Below, in pieces: positions 1 through 7,461 of a stretch of 10,382 nucleotides of DNA (position 1 is the first letter of the stretch; every line of letters begins with the position of its first letter). The translations under genes and the position numbers were made by a program. Source of the DNA: JBCBST01 sp039819115 (GTDB lineage: Bacteria; Bacteroidota; Rhodothermia; Balneolales; Balneolaceae); contig JBCBST010000114.1 in NCBI GenBank assembly GCA_039819115.1, positions 1-10,382 on the forward strand, written 5' to 3'. The notes beneath the pieces are model-generated. The model was not told where the DNA came from. It searched no databases and worked only from the letters and a program-made list of their open reading frames with translations.

Positions 1-1388
1 ATTTGATCAAGAAAAGGCATACCAGGAACCATCAAATCAACGGCTATGCTAAACGGAACCGATGCAATAGCTGTCCATAACGCCGCTGTTGCGGTGGTTC
101 GCTTCCAAAATAACCCGAACAAAAACAGCACCACAATTCCGGGACTCACATAACCGGTATATTTCTGGATGAATTGAAAGATTTGATCCTCGCTTCCAAG
201 CAAAGGCTGGGCTACAAGCACGGCCATAATCATACAGGTAAGCCCTACCAGTCTGCCTACAGTTACCAGCTTCTTTTCGGATGCTTCTTTAGCAAGAAAC
301 GGTTTATAAATATCCATAGTGAAGATCGTGGCTGTACTGTTCATCATGGAGCTCAACGAAGACAAGGCAGCCGCAATTAAGGCGGCAAAGGCCAGCCCTT
401 TCACCCCTGTAGGCACCAGATTACCAAGCAACCAGGGATAGGCCTCGTCGTATCGTGCGATATCAGCTTCCAGCACAAAGGCTGCAATTCCCGGAATAAC
501 TACCACCAGAGGAAGAATCAGTTTCAGGTACCCTGCAAATACCAACCCCTTTTGAGCTTCTGCCAGACTTTTTGCTGCCAGTGCCCGCTGTATGATGTAT
601 TGATTACATCCCCAGTAACTGATATTGGCAATCCACATCCCTCCAACCAATACGCTGATTCCCGGTAAATCGGAATAAAAAGGGTGGTCTTTGCTCAGAA
701 TCATATCAAATTTATCCGGTGCCTCCACAACCAGGCGCTGCAGCCCCTGGAAAACACCCGAGCCTCCTGAAACAGCATTCAGGGCAAGATAGGTCGTAAT
801 TAATCCTCCGAATATGAGGAACACAACCTGTACCACATCAGTCCATGCTACCGCTTTTAAGCCCCCATACAACGAATACGCAACGGCAACCGCCGCAAGT
901 CCGATTGTGGCCTGCAAAATGCTAATTCCTAACACAACTGAAAGCGCCAGAGCAGAAAGGTACAGTACTGTAGTCAGATTCACGAAGGTGTAGAGCATAA
1001 TCCAGAATACAGCAAGTATGGTGCGGATACGACTGTCGTAGCGAATTTCAAGGAATTGAGGTAACGTGAAAATCTGCTTCTCGATAAAAATGGGGAGAAA
1101 GAACTTGGCGACCACAATGAGAGTGAGGGCAGCCATCCACTCATACGTTGCAATACCGAGCCCCAGGGCATACCCCGAACCCGACATTCCAATGAACTGC
1201 TCGGCCGAGATGTTAGAGGCAATTAAAGATGCCCCAATAGCCCACCAGGGTAATGCATTTCCAGCGAGAAAGTAATCAGAGGCATTCTTTTCGTGTCCTT
1301 TTTTCTCCCGCGATACCCACCACCCCAAACCGACAATCATAACGCCGTAAGTGATAAATACAATAGTATCGATGGTGGAGAAGGTCAT
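1..1388 (-). CDS. SGLT-type sodium/solute symporter (SSS family), probably sugar; C-terminal end missing
   Basis: An inner-membrane sodium-coupled importer of the SSS family, closest to sodium/sugar transporters such as Vibrio vSGLT. Starting at the ATG at 1386-1388, 462 residues are visible and the frame leaves the window open, so the C-terminal helices and stop lie to the left. Visible motifs are NISAEQFIGMSGSGY (59-73), the SSS signature GGLKAVAWTDVVQ (175-187), the second signature WGCNQYIIQR (259-268), AGYLKLI (285-291) and SSLSSMMNSTATIFTMDIY (343-361), which carries the sodium-site serines. From memory of vSGLT, the sugar-contacting positions appear conserved as Gln64, Glu83, Asn262, Tyr264, Lys289 and a Gln at 405 or 408. 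A sugar substrate, perhaps galactose- or glucose-like, is therefore inferred. The start is the first Met before the first helix. A gap of 104 bases separates it from the methyltransferase upstream, and I see no clear promoter or terminator there. Confidence 0.93.
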   Translation of the reverse strand, partial: MTFSTIDTIVFITYGVMIVGLGWWVSREKKGHEKNASDYFLAGNALPWWAIGASLIASNISAEQFIGMSGSGYALGLGIATYEWMAALTLIVVAKFFLPIFIEKQIFTLPQFLEIRYDSRIRTILAVFWIMLYTFVNLTTVLYLSALALSVVLGISILQATIGLAAVAVAYSLYGGLKAVAWTDVVQVVFLIFGGLITTYLALNAVSGGSGVFQGLQRLVVEAPDKFDMILSKDHPFYSDLPGISVLVGGMWIANISYWGCNQYIIQRALAAKSLAEAQKGLVFAGYLKLILPLVVVIPGIAAFVLEADIARYDEAYPWLLGNLVPTGVKGLAFAALIAAALSSLSSMMNSTATIFTMDIYKPFLAKEASEKKLVTVGRLVGLTCMIMAVLVAQPLLGSEDQIFQFIQKYTGYVSPGIVVLFLFGLFWKRTTATAALWTAIASVPFSIAVDLMVPGMPFLDQ

Positions 1389-1492
1389 AGATTTCAGAAA
1401 CGAGTGATAAACAGCCGATGGTACTGCTTTTGAGAGGCAGGCGCACATTTTTTGCGGATTTTTGCACTATCTCGCGTCGGTACTTATCCGGG

Positions 1493-2257
1493 TTATGATT
1501 TCTTTTGAGCAATGATAAACAAGGCATCTTTGAATGGAGTAACGTACTCGAAAGGTTTGATCGGTAAAAACTTTAAAGCACGGAAAGATCCAAACGGATT
1601 GAGTCGGGATAGTTTTTTATACCTGGCTTTATGAACGGTGAGGTTACAACTGGTGCACATTTGAATGAGTTCTTTCATCGTATACTCACGAAAATGGCCG
1701 GGATTCTCTGCAATGAATCGTATACGTTCATATGGGTTTTGACCCAATAACAATCGGATTCGTTTGTGAGCCGATGCCGCATTGGGAGTAGAAATAAGGA
1801 GTAACCCATCCTCTTTCAGCAAACTTCTCAGCATCAACAAACTAAACTCAGGAGAGGTATGAATATGCTCGATCGTTTCAGCATAGATAATTAAGTCAAA
1901 TTTCTCTGAAGGTGCCGGCCATTTATCCACATATTTTGAATCGTTTAAATCAAACACAATATGGCCTATACCCTGGAAGGCATCGTTCTCCCTATGCCCT
2001 CCCTGATCTTCAATTAATGGAAATCCAAGCGTGGTAACACTGGTATAATGCTTTGCCAGCATGTTCGAGAACGCACTTCTTCCAATGTCCAGAATTCTTG
2101 ACTCCTGGGATGGTTTCATTTCCAGGCACAGCTTCAATGTGTAATCAAATCGTTCTCTATGATTGTCCAGATATCTTTCCTGAGCTTTTATACTGGATGT
2201 ACGCTCCATCTCAGTGGTAATGAATTGCCCTATCCTTTTTTTATAATCCATATGCAT
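1493..2257 (-). CDS. Class I SAM-dependent methyltransferase (Methyltransf_23-like)
   Basis: A soluble protein of 254 residues, complete. The Rossmann-type SAM fold is indicated by motif I ILDIGRSAFS (55-64), an acidic strand end HIVFDLND (99-106), FDLIIYAETIEHIHTSP (120-136), which corresponds to motif IV plus the following helix, and the post-motif strand GLLLISTPN (151-159). The GHFREYT segment (187-193) is common in the 'methyltransferase type 11/23' group, several members of which sit in cell-surface glycan loci. Motif I has GRS where the usual glycine-rich GxG is expected. The substrate cannot be read from the sequence. Translation could start at Met1 (2257) or Met3 (2251). An AGGA lies about 13 bases before Met1, so the choice is open. 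It begins 4 bases after the stop of the TauE/SafE gene and is probably co-transcribed with it. Confidence 0.85.
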   Translation of the reverse strand: MHMDYKKRIGQFITTEMERTSSIKAQERYLDNHRERFDYTLKLCLEMKPSQESRILDIGRSAFSNMLAKHYTSVTTLGFPLIEDQGGHRENDAFQGIGHIVFDLNDSKYVDKWPAPSEKFDLIIYAETIEHIHTSPEFSLLMLRSLLKEDGLLLISTPNAASAHKRIRLLLGQNPYERIRFIAENPGHFREYTMKELIQMCTSCNLTVHKARYKKLSRLNPFGSFRALKFLPIKPFEYVTPFKDALFIIAQKKS

Positions 2258-2261
2258 ACCG

Positions 2262-3071
2262 TTATAAAATTCCTGTCAATAGCTTCGTTGCCACCGCTAA
2301 CGTAAGCAATGCAAACCCGATTTGAAGATATCTTCTCGGGATTTGATGATTCAGCAGTGCTCCGCCGAAGCCTCCGATCAGCCCTCCAAGAGAAAGTGGA
2401 AAAGCAGCTCCAAAATCCACATATCCCAGTGTTACCGGCGATATGGCGGTAGTCGGGTTTTCCAGCAATGCCAGTTGAATCCAGCCCGTGGCCACCATGA
2501 TGGTCATACCTAATTGAGAGATGCTCACCGCTTTACGAAAGGGCTGTTTATAAAGAGTATTCATGATCGGCACCATAATACCTCCCCCTCCAACACCTGC
2601 TAAAGCAGCTACAAATCCACCGGCACCACCGGTGAAAAAAGCACCAAGCCATCCTAAGACTCCGAAATCACGCTCATATTCATCATGAACGTCTCTCCCT
2701 CTGCGAATCATCATGAAGGATACATACACCAGCATAGCCGTAAAGAACAATACAAAAGACACCCGGTTATAATAAGGAGACGTTACAATCAGCTTTCCCA
2801 GGAAGACTCCTATACTACCCAGAACTCCCAGTTTTATTCCTTCACTCCAAAACATATTGTTTTGAACATACTGTCGAATCGTACTGCCTGTGGTAGCAAC
2901 AAAGGTGCAGAATAAGCCGGAACCTATTGTCCAGATAACCGGGTTCTCCACTCCGGCTTCATCAAACAGCACAAACAGGACCGGGGTAAAAATAATACCC
3001 CCTCCTACCCCCAATAGTCCTGCCACTATTCCGGCCAGAAGTCCTATACCGAGCAGGCTGAAAAAATCCAT
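2262..3071 (-). CDS. TauE/SafE family membrane transporter (putative anion/sulfite exporter)
   Basis: An inner-membrane protein of 269 residues from the TauE/SafE family (PF01925). Characterised members move sulfite, sulfoacetate or related organosulfur anions. The sequence shows the family's internal duplication: a glycine-rich LLGVGGGIIFTPVL near residues 19-32 and a second copy LAGVGGGGIMVPIM near 157-170, each followed by amphipathic and hydrophobic segments. About eight helices are suggested, with a charged cytoplasmic linker (RRGRDVHDEYERD) around 123-135 between the halves. The length is normal for the family. The ATG at 3069-3071 shares its A with the TAA stop of the phzF-like gene, so translation is probably coupled. 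No sulfur-metabolism gene lies nearby, so the substrate is unknown. Confidence 0.9.
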   Translation of the reverse strand: MDFFSLLGIGLLAGIVAGLLGVGGGIIFTPVLFVLFDEAGVENPVIWTIGSGLFCTFVATTGSTIRQYVQNNMFWSEGIKLGVLGSIGVFLGKLIVTSPYYNRVSFVLFFTAMLVYVSFMMIRRGRDVHDEYERDFGVLGWLGAFFTGGAGGFVAALAGVGGGGIMVPIMNTLYKQPFRKAVSISQLGMTIMVATGWIQLALLENPTTAISPVTLGYVDFGAAFPLSLGGLIGGFGGALLNHQIPRRYLQIGFALLTLAVATKLLTGIL

Positions 3072-3850
3072 TATAGCGTTATTTCTCCAACTAAAAAGGT
3101 TATGGCTTCTCCTTTCAGCGTTACCCGGTCACCGTTCAGGGTACAGGTTAACACACCGCCTCTGGAAGATATCTGGCGGGCAGAAAGCTCTTGTTTCCCC
3201 AACACACCGGCCCAGTAGGGTGTTAGTGCACAGTGTGCCGATCCCGTAACCGGGTCTTCATCAATTCCCGACTGAGGAGCAAAGAAACGGGATACAAAAT
3301 CCACTTCACGCCCCGGAGCAGTCACAATGATACCCCGGGCATCCACTTCCATAAGCATGCGGAAATCGGGGGTTAAATTTGCCACTTGTTCTTCGGTCTC
3401 AAGCACGACCAGGTAATCGTCTGTTTTATATACTTCCCCATCGGTTACTCCAAGAGCCTGAAATAAAACCGAAGGCGCAAATACTTTTTCCAGGGCATAA
3501 GCCGGGAAGTCCATCTCCAGAAAATCCCCTGCTTTTTTTACTACCAGTTTACCGCTCTTTGTGTGAAAAGTGATCTCATCTCCCTGAAACCCCAAATGCT
3601 CAAACAACACGTGGGAAGTGGCCAGGGTAGCGTGCCCGCATAAATCCACTTCTACCGATGGAGTGAACCATCGCAAATGATACCCGTCTTCTTCTTTCAC
3701 AAAAAAAGCTGTTTCCGACAGGTTATTATTCATGGCGATGCACTGCATGGTTTGATCATCTAACCAGGATTCCAGCGGCATGACGGCTGCCGGGTTCCCT
3801 CCAAATACGCTACTGGTAAAGGCATCGGCCTGGTAAATAGGAAGTTTCAT
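3071..3850 (-). CDS. PhzF family isomerase/epimerase-like protein
   Basis: A cytoplasmic protein of 259 residues with the diaminopimelate-epimerase-like fold of the PhzF family. The best-known member, PhzF, isomerises dihydro-3-hydroxyanthranilate in phenazine synthesis, but most bacterial homologues have no known substrate. Family motifs are visible in order: YQADAFTSSVFGGNPAAV (6-23), NLSETAFF (43-50) with Glu47 at the position of the catalytic glutamate, RWFTPSVEVDLCGHATLA (60-77) and GIDEDPVTGSAHC (195-207). No phenazine genes are present, so a phenazine role is not supported. The start is the ATG at 3848-3850, because the family N-terminus (MKLPIYQADAF) begins there. The frame stays open to 4042, but that extension runs antisense to mutS2 and has no family similarity. 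The gene heads the minus-strand unit, and its stop overlaps the next start by one base. Confidence 0.93.
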   Translation of the reverse strand: MKLPIYQADAFTSSVFGGNPAAVMPLESWLDDQTMQCIAMNNNLSETAFFVKEEDGYHLRWFTPSVEVDLCGHATLATSHVLFEHLGFQGDEITFHTKSGKLVVKKAGDFLEMDFPAYALEKVFAPSVLFQALGVTDGEVYKTDDYLVVLETEEQVANLTPDFRMLMEVDARGIIVTAPGREVDFVSRFFAPQSGIDEDPVTGSAHCALTPYWAGVLGKQELSARQISSRGGVLTCTLNGDRVTLKGEAITFLVGEITL

Positions 3851-3912
3851 GACGGACTGTTTTCGAGTTATCTTACGTTGGCTGAACCTAAGGCAAATTC
3901 CAATCAATTTCG
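3851..3912. promoter_or_regulatory. Divergent promoter region between the phzF-like gene and mutS2
   Basis: The two start codons face away from each other across 62 bases, so promoters and 5' leaders for both directions should lie here or within the gene ends. On the plus strand TATCTTACG (3869-3877) partly matches the Bacteroidota -7 pattern TAnnTTTG, but there is no TTG at the right distance upstream. No convincing match appears on the minus strand, and neither start has a clear Shine-Dalgarno sequence. The regulatory role is inferred from layout alone. Confidence 0.4.
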
Positions 3913-6321
3913 ATGATCCTTTACCCCAACTCATTGCTGGAAAAACTTGGATTTGAACACGTACGGGAAACCACGTTGCGTGCCACACAATCGGTGCAAT
4001 CTCACGAACGTATTCTGGAATTGCTTCCTCTGTCGTTCCCAAACCGGGTACGGCAACTACTCAATCAAACCCAGGAGATGATCACGCTGCTTTCCGGCAG
4101 CGACTCGTTTGCATTAAACGATTTCCCGGATATTCGCCCCCACATTCAGCAATCGAGGGTGGAAGGCACCCTTATTCCATTGTATGCCTTTTCTGAGGTA
4201 CTCAAAGTCTGCGCGATGTCGAGATTGGTGAAACAGCAGCTAAAAAAAGATCCTGAACTGCATCCACAGCTTTTTGCTATTTCGGAAGCCATTGTACCCC
4301 TCAAGGAGCTGGAATCGTACATTAAAGGCAAGATAACGGAGACCGGTGAACTCCGGGATGATGCTAGTCCAGAATTGAAATCCATACGTAAGCGTCTGAA
4401 CTCAAGAAAGAATGAGTTGCGCTCTACGGTAAACCGCCTGATGCGACAAGCTACAAAAGATGGAATGATTGGGGATGAGGGTGCCACCATCCGCAACGGA
4501 CGTATGGTGATTCCTGTATTGGCGGAATATAAGCGACAGTTCCACGGTTTTATACATGATGTTTCTTCTACGGGCCAAACGGTTTATATGGAACCGGCAG
4601 AATCTCTGCATCTGAATAATGAGATACGACAGCTACAGGCCGAAGAACAGATTGAAATCGAACGCATTCTGAGAGAATTGACCAATCACATCCGCCAAAA
4701 TGCAGAGTTTTTACTCCAGAATTCAGATTCCCTCACTGAGCTTGACGTAATAGCTGCCAAAGCCAAAGTATCCGTTCAGCTTAACGCAGAAATCCCCATC
4801 ATCTCGGAAGATGGACGCCTGAAACTAAAAAAGGCGTTCAACCCTAACCTGATGCTTAAAAACCTGGAGCTTCCTGTTGCCCAACGTGCCGAGATCGTAC
4901 CTCTTTTCCTGGAAATGCTACCTAACGAGCGGTGTTTAATGATTACCGGACCCAATGCGGGCGGCAAATCGGTGGCTATGAAAACGGTAGGTTTGTGTGC
5001 GCTGATGATGCAGGCCGGGTACGCTATTCCGGCCGACCCCACCTCCGAAATCCCCATTTTCCCGGGGTTATTTGTGGATTTAGGGGATGATCAATCCATA
5101 GAAAATGACCTGAGTACCTTTTCTTCCCGGTTACAGTGGATGAGGGAAAGTGCGGAAGCTTCCAGGGAAGGGTCTCTGGTTCTGATTGATGAAGCTGCAG
5201 CCGGAACCGATCCCGAAGAAGGCGGAGCGCTGTTTCAGGCCTTTATCGAATGGCTGATTGACCGGGAGTGCACGGTTATGGTAACCACCCATCACGGCTC
5301 ATTAAAAGTGTTTGCTCATGATCACCCATACGCTGTGAACGGATCGATGGAGTTTGACCAGGTGTCACTCTCACCTACGTATCGATTTAAGAAAGGAATT
5401 CCTGGAAGTAGCTATGCCTTTGAAATTGCCCAACGAATGAACATTCCCGATGAGATTCTCAATCGGTCGCGAACACTACTGGGTGAATCCAAACGGAATA
5501 TGGAATCCCTGATCTCTGAACTGGAGGTAAAATCCCAACAGGCCGAAGAGTTACGCACTCAATACAACGATCTGGTTTCTAAAACGAAAGCGGAGCGCAA
5601 TCGGTACCAGAATAAACTGGCTTCGATCGATCGGGAGAAAGAGAAGATCCGTGAAAAAGCATTGAAAGAGGCCAAATCCATCATGGACTCTGCAAATCAA
5701 AAGGTAGAACGTGCCGTCCAACGGATCGTGGAACAACAAAAAGCAGATAAAGCTCAGATCAAAGAAATACGGTCCGAAATTGAGGAAGACAGAGGACACA
5801 TCGACGAGGCTATCGAACAGATCGAAGAGCGTAAGGAGGCTGTGGAACGGGTTTCATCCGAACCCCCACAGATTGGTGATTTTGTCCGTTTCAAAAACGG
5901 GCATACCTCGGGAGAACTGGTTGAGCGTAAAGGGAATAACGCCGTGGTTCAAGCCGATGGGCTGCGGTTAAAGACCAAGTACCGGAATCTGGTAAAGGTA
6001 GAACGCCCCAAACAGCATCAGCAAAAGAAAGCCCGAAGTTCTGTTTTGATTGGCGAGTCCACCCTGAATTCAGGAGGGATATCCCCCACCCTTGATATCC
6101 GCGGCCAACGGGCTGATGCCGCACTTAAAAACGTGACACAATACCTGGATACCGCCATTTTCAGTGGTCTTGCATCGGTTGAGATTATTCATGGAAAAGG
6201 AAGTGGTATTTTAAAAGACCAGGTACACAGCTATTTGCACGAACGTACCGACATAAAGAAATTTGAACTGGCCAACGAAGATGTTGGCGGAGCCGGATGC
6301 ACCATTGTAACCTTGAACTAA
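3913..6321 (+). CDS. mutS2: MutS2 (Smr-domain MutS-like ATPase / ribosome-collision factor)
   Basis: A complete 802-residue MutS2, within the family's usual 750-800 range. It lacks the mismatch-binding domain of MutS and begins with the lever/core region (about 1-330). The ATPase follows: Walker A GPNAGGKS (346-353), a signature region DDQSIENDLSTFSS (392-405), Walker B LVLIDEAAAGTDPEEG (422-437) and the His-containing TTHHGSLK (458-465). A long charged coiled coil spans roughly 525-650. A KOW-like beta domain (IGDFVRFKNG onward, 654-697) comes next, then a C-terminal Smr domain (about 726-802) with LDIRG (727-731) and HGKGSG (760-765). MutS2 proteins have been linked to suppression of recombination through Smr nuclease activity. 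In Bacillus subtilis, MutS2 (also called RqcU) recognises collided ribosomes for quality control. All ATPase motifs look intact. It starts 62 bases from the divergent phzF-like gene and is probably co-transcribed with the membrane gene 6 bases downstream. Confidence 0.97.
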   Translation: MILYPNSLLEKLGFEHVRETTLRATQSVQSHERILELLPLSFPNRVRQLLNQTQEMITLLSGSDSFALNDFPDIRPHIQQSRVEGTLIPLYAFSEVLKVCAMSRLVKQQLKKDPELHPQLFAISEAIVPLKELESYIKGKITETGELRDDASPELKSIRKRLNSRKNELRSTVNRLMRQATKDGMIGDEGATIRNGRMVIPVLAEYKRQFHGFIHDVSSTGQTVYMEPAESLHLNNEIRQLQAEEQIEIERILRELTNHIRQNAEFLLQNSDSLTELDVIAAKAKVSVQLNAEIPIISEDGRLKLKKAFNPNLMLKNLELPVAQRAEIVPLFLEMLPNERCLMITGPNAGGKSVAMKTVGLCALMMQAGYAIPADPTSEIPIFPGLFVDLGDDQSIENDLSTFSSRLQWMRESAEASREGSLVLIDEAAAGTDPEEGGALFQAFIEWLIDRECTVMVTTHHGSLKVFAHDHPYAVNGSMEFDQVSLSPTYRFKKGIPGSSYAFEIAQRMNIPDEILNRSRTLLGESKRNMESLISELEVKSQQAEELRTQYNDLVSKTKAERNRYQNKLASIDREKEKIREKALKEAKSIMDSANQKVERAVQRIVEQQKADKAQIKEIRSEIEEDRGHIDEAIEQIEERKEAVERVSSEPPQIGDFVRFKNGHTSGELVERKGNNAVVQADGLRLKTKYRNLVKVERPKQHQQKKARSSVLIGESTLNSGGISPTLDIRGQRADAALKNVTQYLDTAIFSGLASVEIIHGKGSGILKDQVHSYLHERTDIKKFELANEDVGGAGCTIVTLN

Positions 6322-6327
6322 GTTCAG

Positions 6328-7074
6328 ATGACACCATCGCCCAGCGGACAACCTTCCATCGATTTTTTTGGGGTTACCATTATGGAACCGGTGGTTACGC
6401 TCACCGATTTATTGATTACGGCGGTGTGCCTCTATGCTTATGTTCAGCTTCGTAAAAGAGCCTTTCCGGGAAAGGTTCATCAATACATGCGATGGTACTT
6501 TCTCATTATGGCTGTGGCTACTTTTTTGGGAGGATTGCTGGGGCATGCCTTTCAGGCACAAGTGGGGTTGGCTTGGAAACTTCCTGGCTGGTTAATCAGC
6601 ATGCTGGCGGTTTCGTCGATAGAACGGGCTACGATCATATATGCCAAACCGTTATTAAATAAAAAACTGGCTCGCTTCCTGGAAATTGCCAATGGTATTG
6701 AGTTACTGGTTTTTGCTGCTATAACGTTTAGCACATTGAATTTTTTCTTTATTCAGGTACACTCCGCATACGGCCTTGGGTTGATTGTGCTTCCGATTCA
6801 TTTCTACATCTTTATGAAAACCCGCAGCCGGGGTAGTCGCATCATCTGCCTTTCCGTCCTTTTTGCCACACTTGCCGCTTTTTTCTATACGAGCGGTATA
6901 GGGATAAGTGTATGGTTTAATCACCTGGATATAGCCCATATCATCATGGCTATTAGCCTGTATTTCTTCTACCGGGGAACACTCCACGTCCAGCCATTTG
7001 AGGATGGTCACTCTTTTGACCGCGCCAAAGGATTTTGGAAAGGGATTCGCGCGTTGTTTCTTTCCCATCATTGA
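6328..7074 (+). CDS. Seven-helix membrane protein of unknown function
   Basis: A polytopic inner-membrane protein of 248 residues. I do not recognise a named family with certainty. Hydrophobic segments lie at about 21-41, 54-75, 85-106, 116-142, 147-164, 170-194 and 199-219, which gives seven helices. Conserved-looking polar residues sit in or near helices: Asp27 in the first, His73 in the second (GGLLGHAF) and His199, Asp201 and His204 at the start of the last (FNHLDIAHIIM). Several membrane His combined with a final-helix H/D/H cluster recall the CREST superfamily (alkaline ceramidases, PAQR receptors, Per1/TMEM8), but the classical HxxxH spacing is not met. The assignment is therefore speculative. 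The first ATG is 6 bases after the mutS2 stop and has no ribosome site. The alternative ATG at 6382 (Met19, just before the first helix) follows a GGGG at 6370-6373 and may be the true start. Confidence 0.75.
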   Translation: MTPSPSGQPSIDFFGVTIMEPVVTLTDLLITAVCLYAYVQLRKRAFPGKVHQYMRWYFLIMAVATFLGGLLGHAFQAQVGLAWKLPGWLISMLAVSSIERATIIYAKPLLNKKLARFLEIANGIELLVFAAITFSTLNFFFIQVHSAYGLGLIVLPIHFYIFMKTRSRGSRIICLSVLFATLAAFFYTSGIGISVWFNHLDIAHIIMAISLYFFYRGTLHVQPFEDGHSFDRAKGFWKGIRALFLSHH

Positions 7075-7099
7075 ACAGGTTAAATAGCGAGTAGAATAA

Positions 7100-7136
7100 A
7101 AAAGAGAGTAAAAAGCACTTTTGTCTTTGCTCTTTT
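7100..7136 (+). terminator. Weak terminator-like hairpin after the mutS2 unit
   Basis: AAAAGAG (7100-7106) is complementary to CTCTTTT (7130-7136). An inner pairing of AAAA with TTTT is possible around GCAC. The 3' arm itself supplies the T-rich tract. The stem is almost all A-T and therefore weak. Its place 25 bases after the last stop of the mutS2 unit favours a terminator, possibly acting in both directions. Confidence 0.35.
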
Positions 7137-7193
7137 AAGCCGCTAACAGAACCAAAATTTTCCAATACCAGTGTGCAAACTCCAAAACCCTTA

Positions 7194-7272
7194 ATGGCGG
7201 TTTTGTTATAGTTCAACAAAAAAATGGCGGAAATGAACACGTACTTTTGTTATTTATGGCGGTTTTGTTGTA
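7194..7272. repeat. Short direct repeats ATGGCGGTTTTGTT(A/G)TA with a third half-copy
   Basis: ATGGCGGTTTTGTTATA at 7194-7210 and ATGGCGGTTTTGTTGTA at 7256-7272 agree at 16 of 17 bases. A third ATGGCGG occurs between them at 7224-7230, so the ATGGCGG cores start 30 and 32 bases apart. TTTTGTT occurs three times (7201, 7245, 7263), and the first copy forms an inverted repeat with AACAAAA (7215-7221). The spacing of about three helical turns could suit a protein-binding site, but the role is unknown. Confidence 0.6.
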
Positions 7273-7430
7273 ACACCCTATCACTCTTTTTTAGTTAGTT
7301 GTAGTTGAACGTATAACTCGGTCAACATGAATTGTTCTCATCTTTTTTTACGCCTATACCGATCATGTTTTTTAGAATCATATCACTATGAAACCGGAAA
7401 GCATGGCTATTCTATACCCGTCAAGAAACA

Positions 7431-7459
7431 TTGCACACTTGAAGTCAGGGGTAACTTTG
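7431..7459 (+). promoter_or_regulatory. Bacteroidota-type promoter match (TTG-N18-TAACTTTG)
   Basis: TTG at 7431-7433 is followed after 18 bases by TAACTTTG (7452-7459), an exact fit to the -33/-7 pattern (TTG, TAnnTTTG) known from Bacteroides and Flavobacterium. The expected transcript start is about 7464-7467, almost on top of the start codons at 7462 and 7468. Use of this promoter would give a leaderless message from 7468. It conflicts with the Shine-Dalgarno-like AGGGG at 7447-7451, so one of the two signals may be chance. Confidence 0.4.
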
Positions 7460-7461
7460 GT

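Larger units (their letters stand above)
7075..7461. other. Gene-poor junction between the mutS2 unit and the secreted-protein module
   Basis: About 390 bases hold no gene I can support. They contain, in order, a weak hairpin (7100-7136), a cluster of short repeats with a possible long imperfect hairpin (7143-7274), an A/T-rich stretch, and a promoter-like sequence next to the following start. The reading frame of the downstream gene stays open back to an ATG at 7327. Its 45 extra residues lie before an obvious signal peptide and do not look like coding sequence. I see no tRNA or known RNA gene. The change in gene type across this gap suggests an insertion point, but no integrase or transposase is visible. 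Confidence 0.6.

Noticed and set aside
2685..3249. Plus-strand open frames across the TauE/SafE and phzF-like genes
   Set aside because: They lie antisense to genes with clear family motifs, and their translations show no recognisable domain.
3851..4042. N-terminal extension of the phzF-like reading frame to an ATG at 4042
   Set aside because: The PhzF family N-terminus begins at 3850. The extension is antisense to the start of mutS2 and shows no family similarity.
6703..7240. Minus-strand open frames across the end of the seven-helix protein gene and the junction
   Set aside because: They overlap a well-supported membrane gene on the other strand and have no domain, signal peptide or ribosome site that I can see.
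7211..7310. Integron attC-like site, with GTTCAAC at 7211-7217 and GTTGAAC at 7304-7310
   Set aside because: The outer 7-mers are complementary and fit the core-site patterns, but the bases just inside them do not form the required paired arms, and there is no integron integrase in the window.
7327..7461. Upstream ATG at 7327 as start of the transglutaminase-like gene
   Set aside because: It would put about 45 residues before a clear signal peptide, and neither a ribosome site nor a coding pattern supports it.
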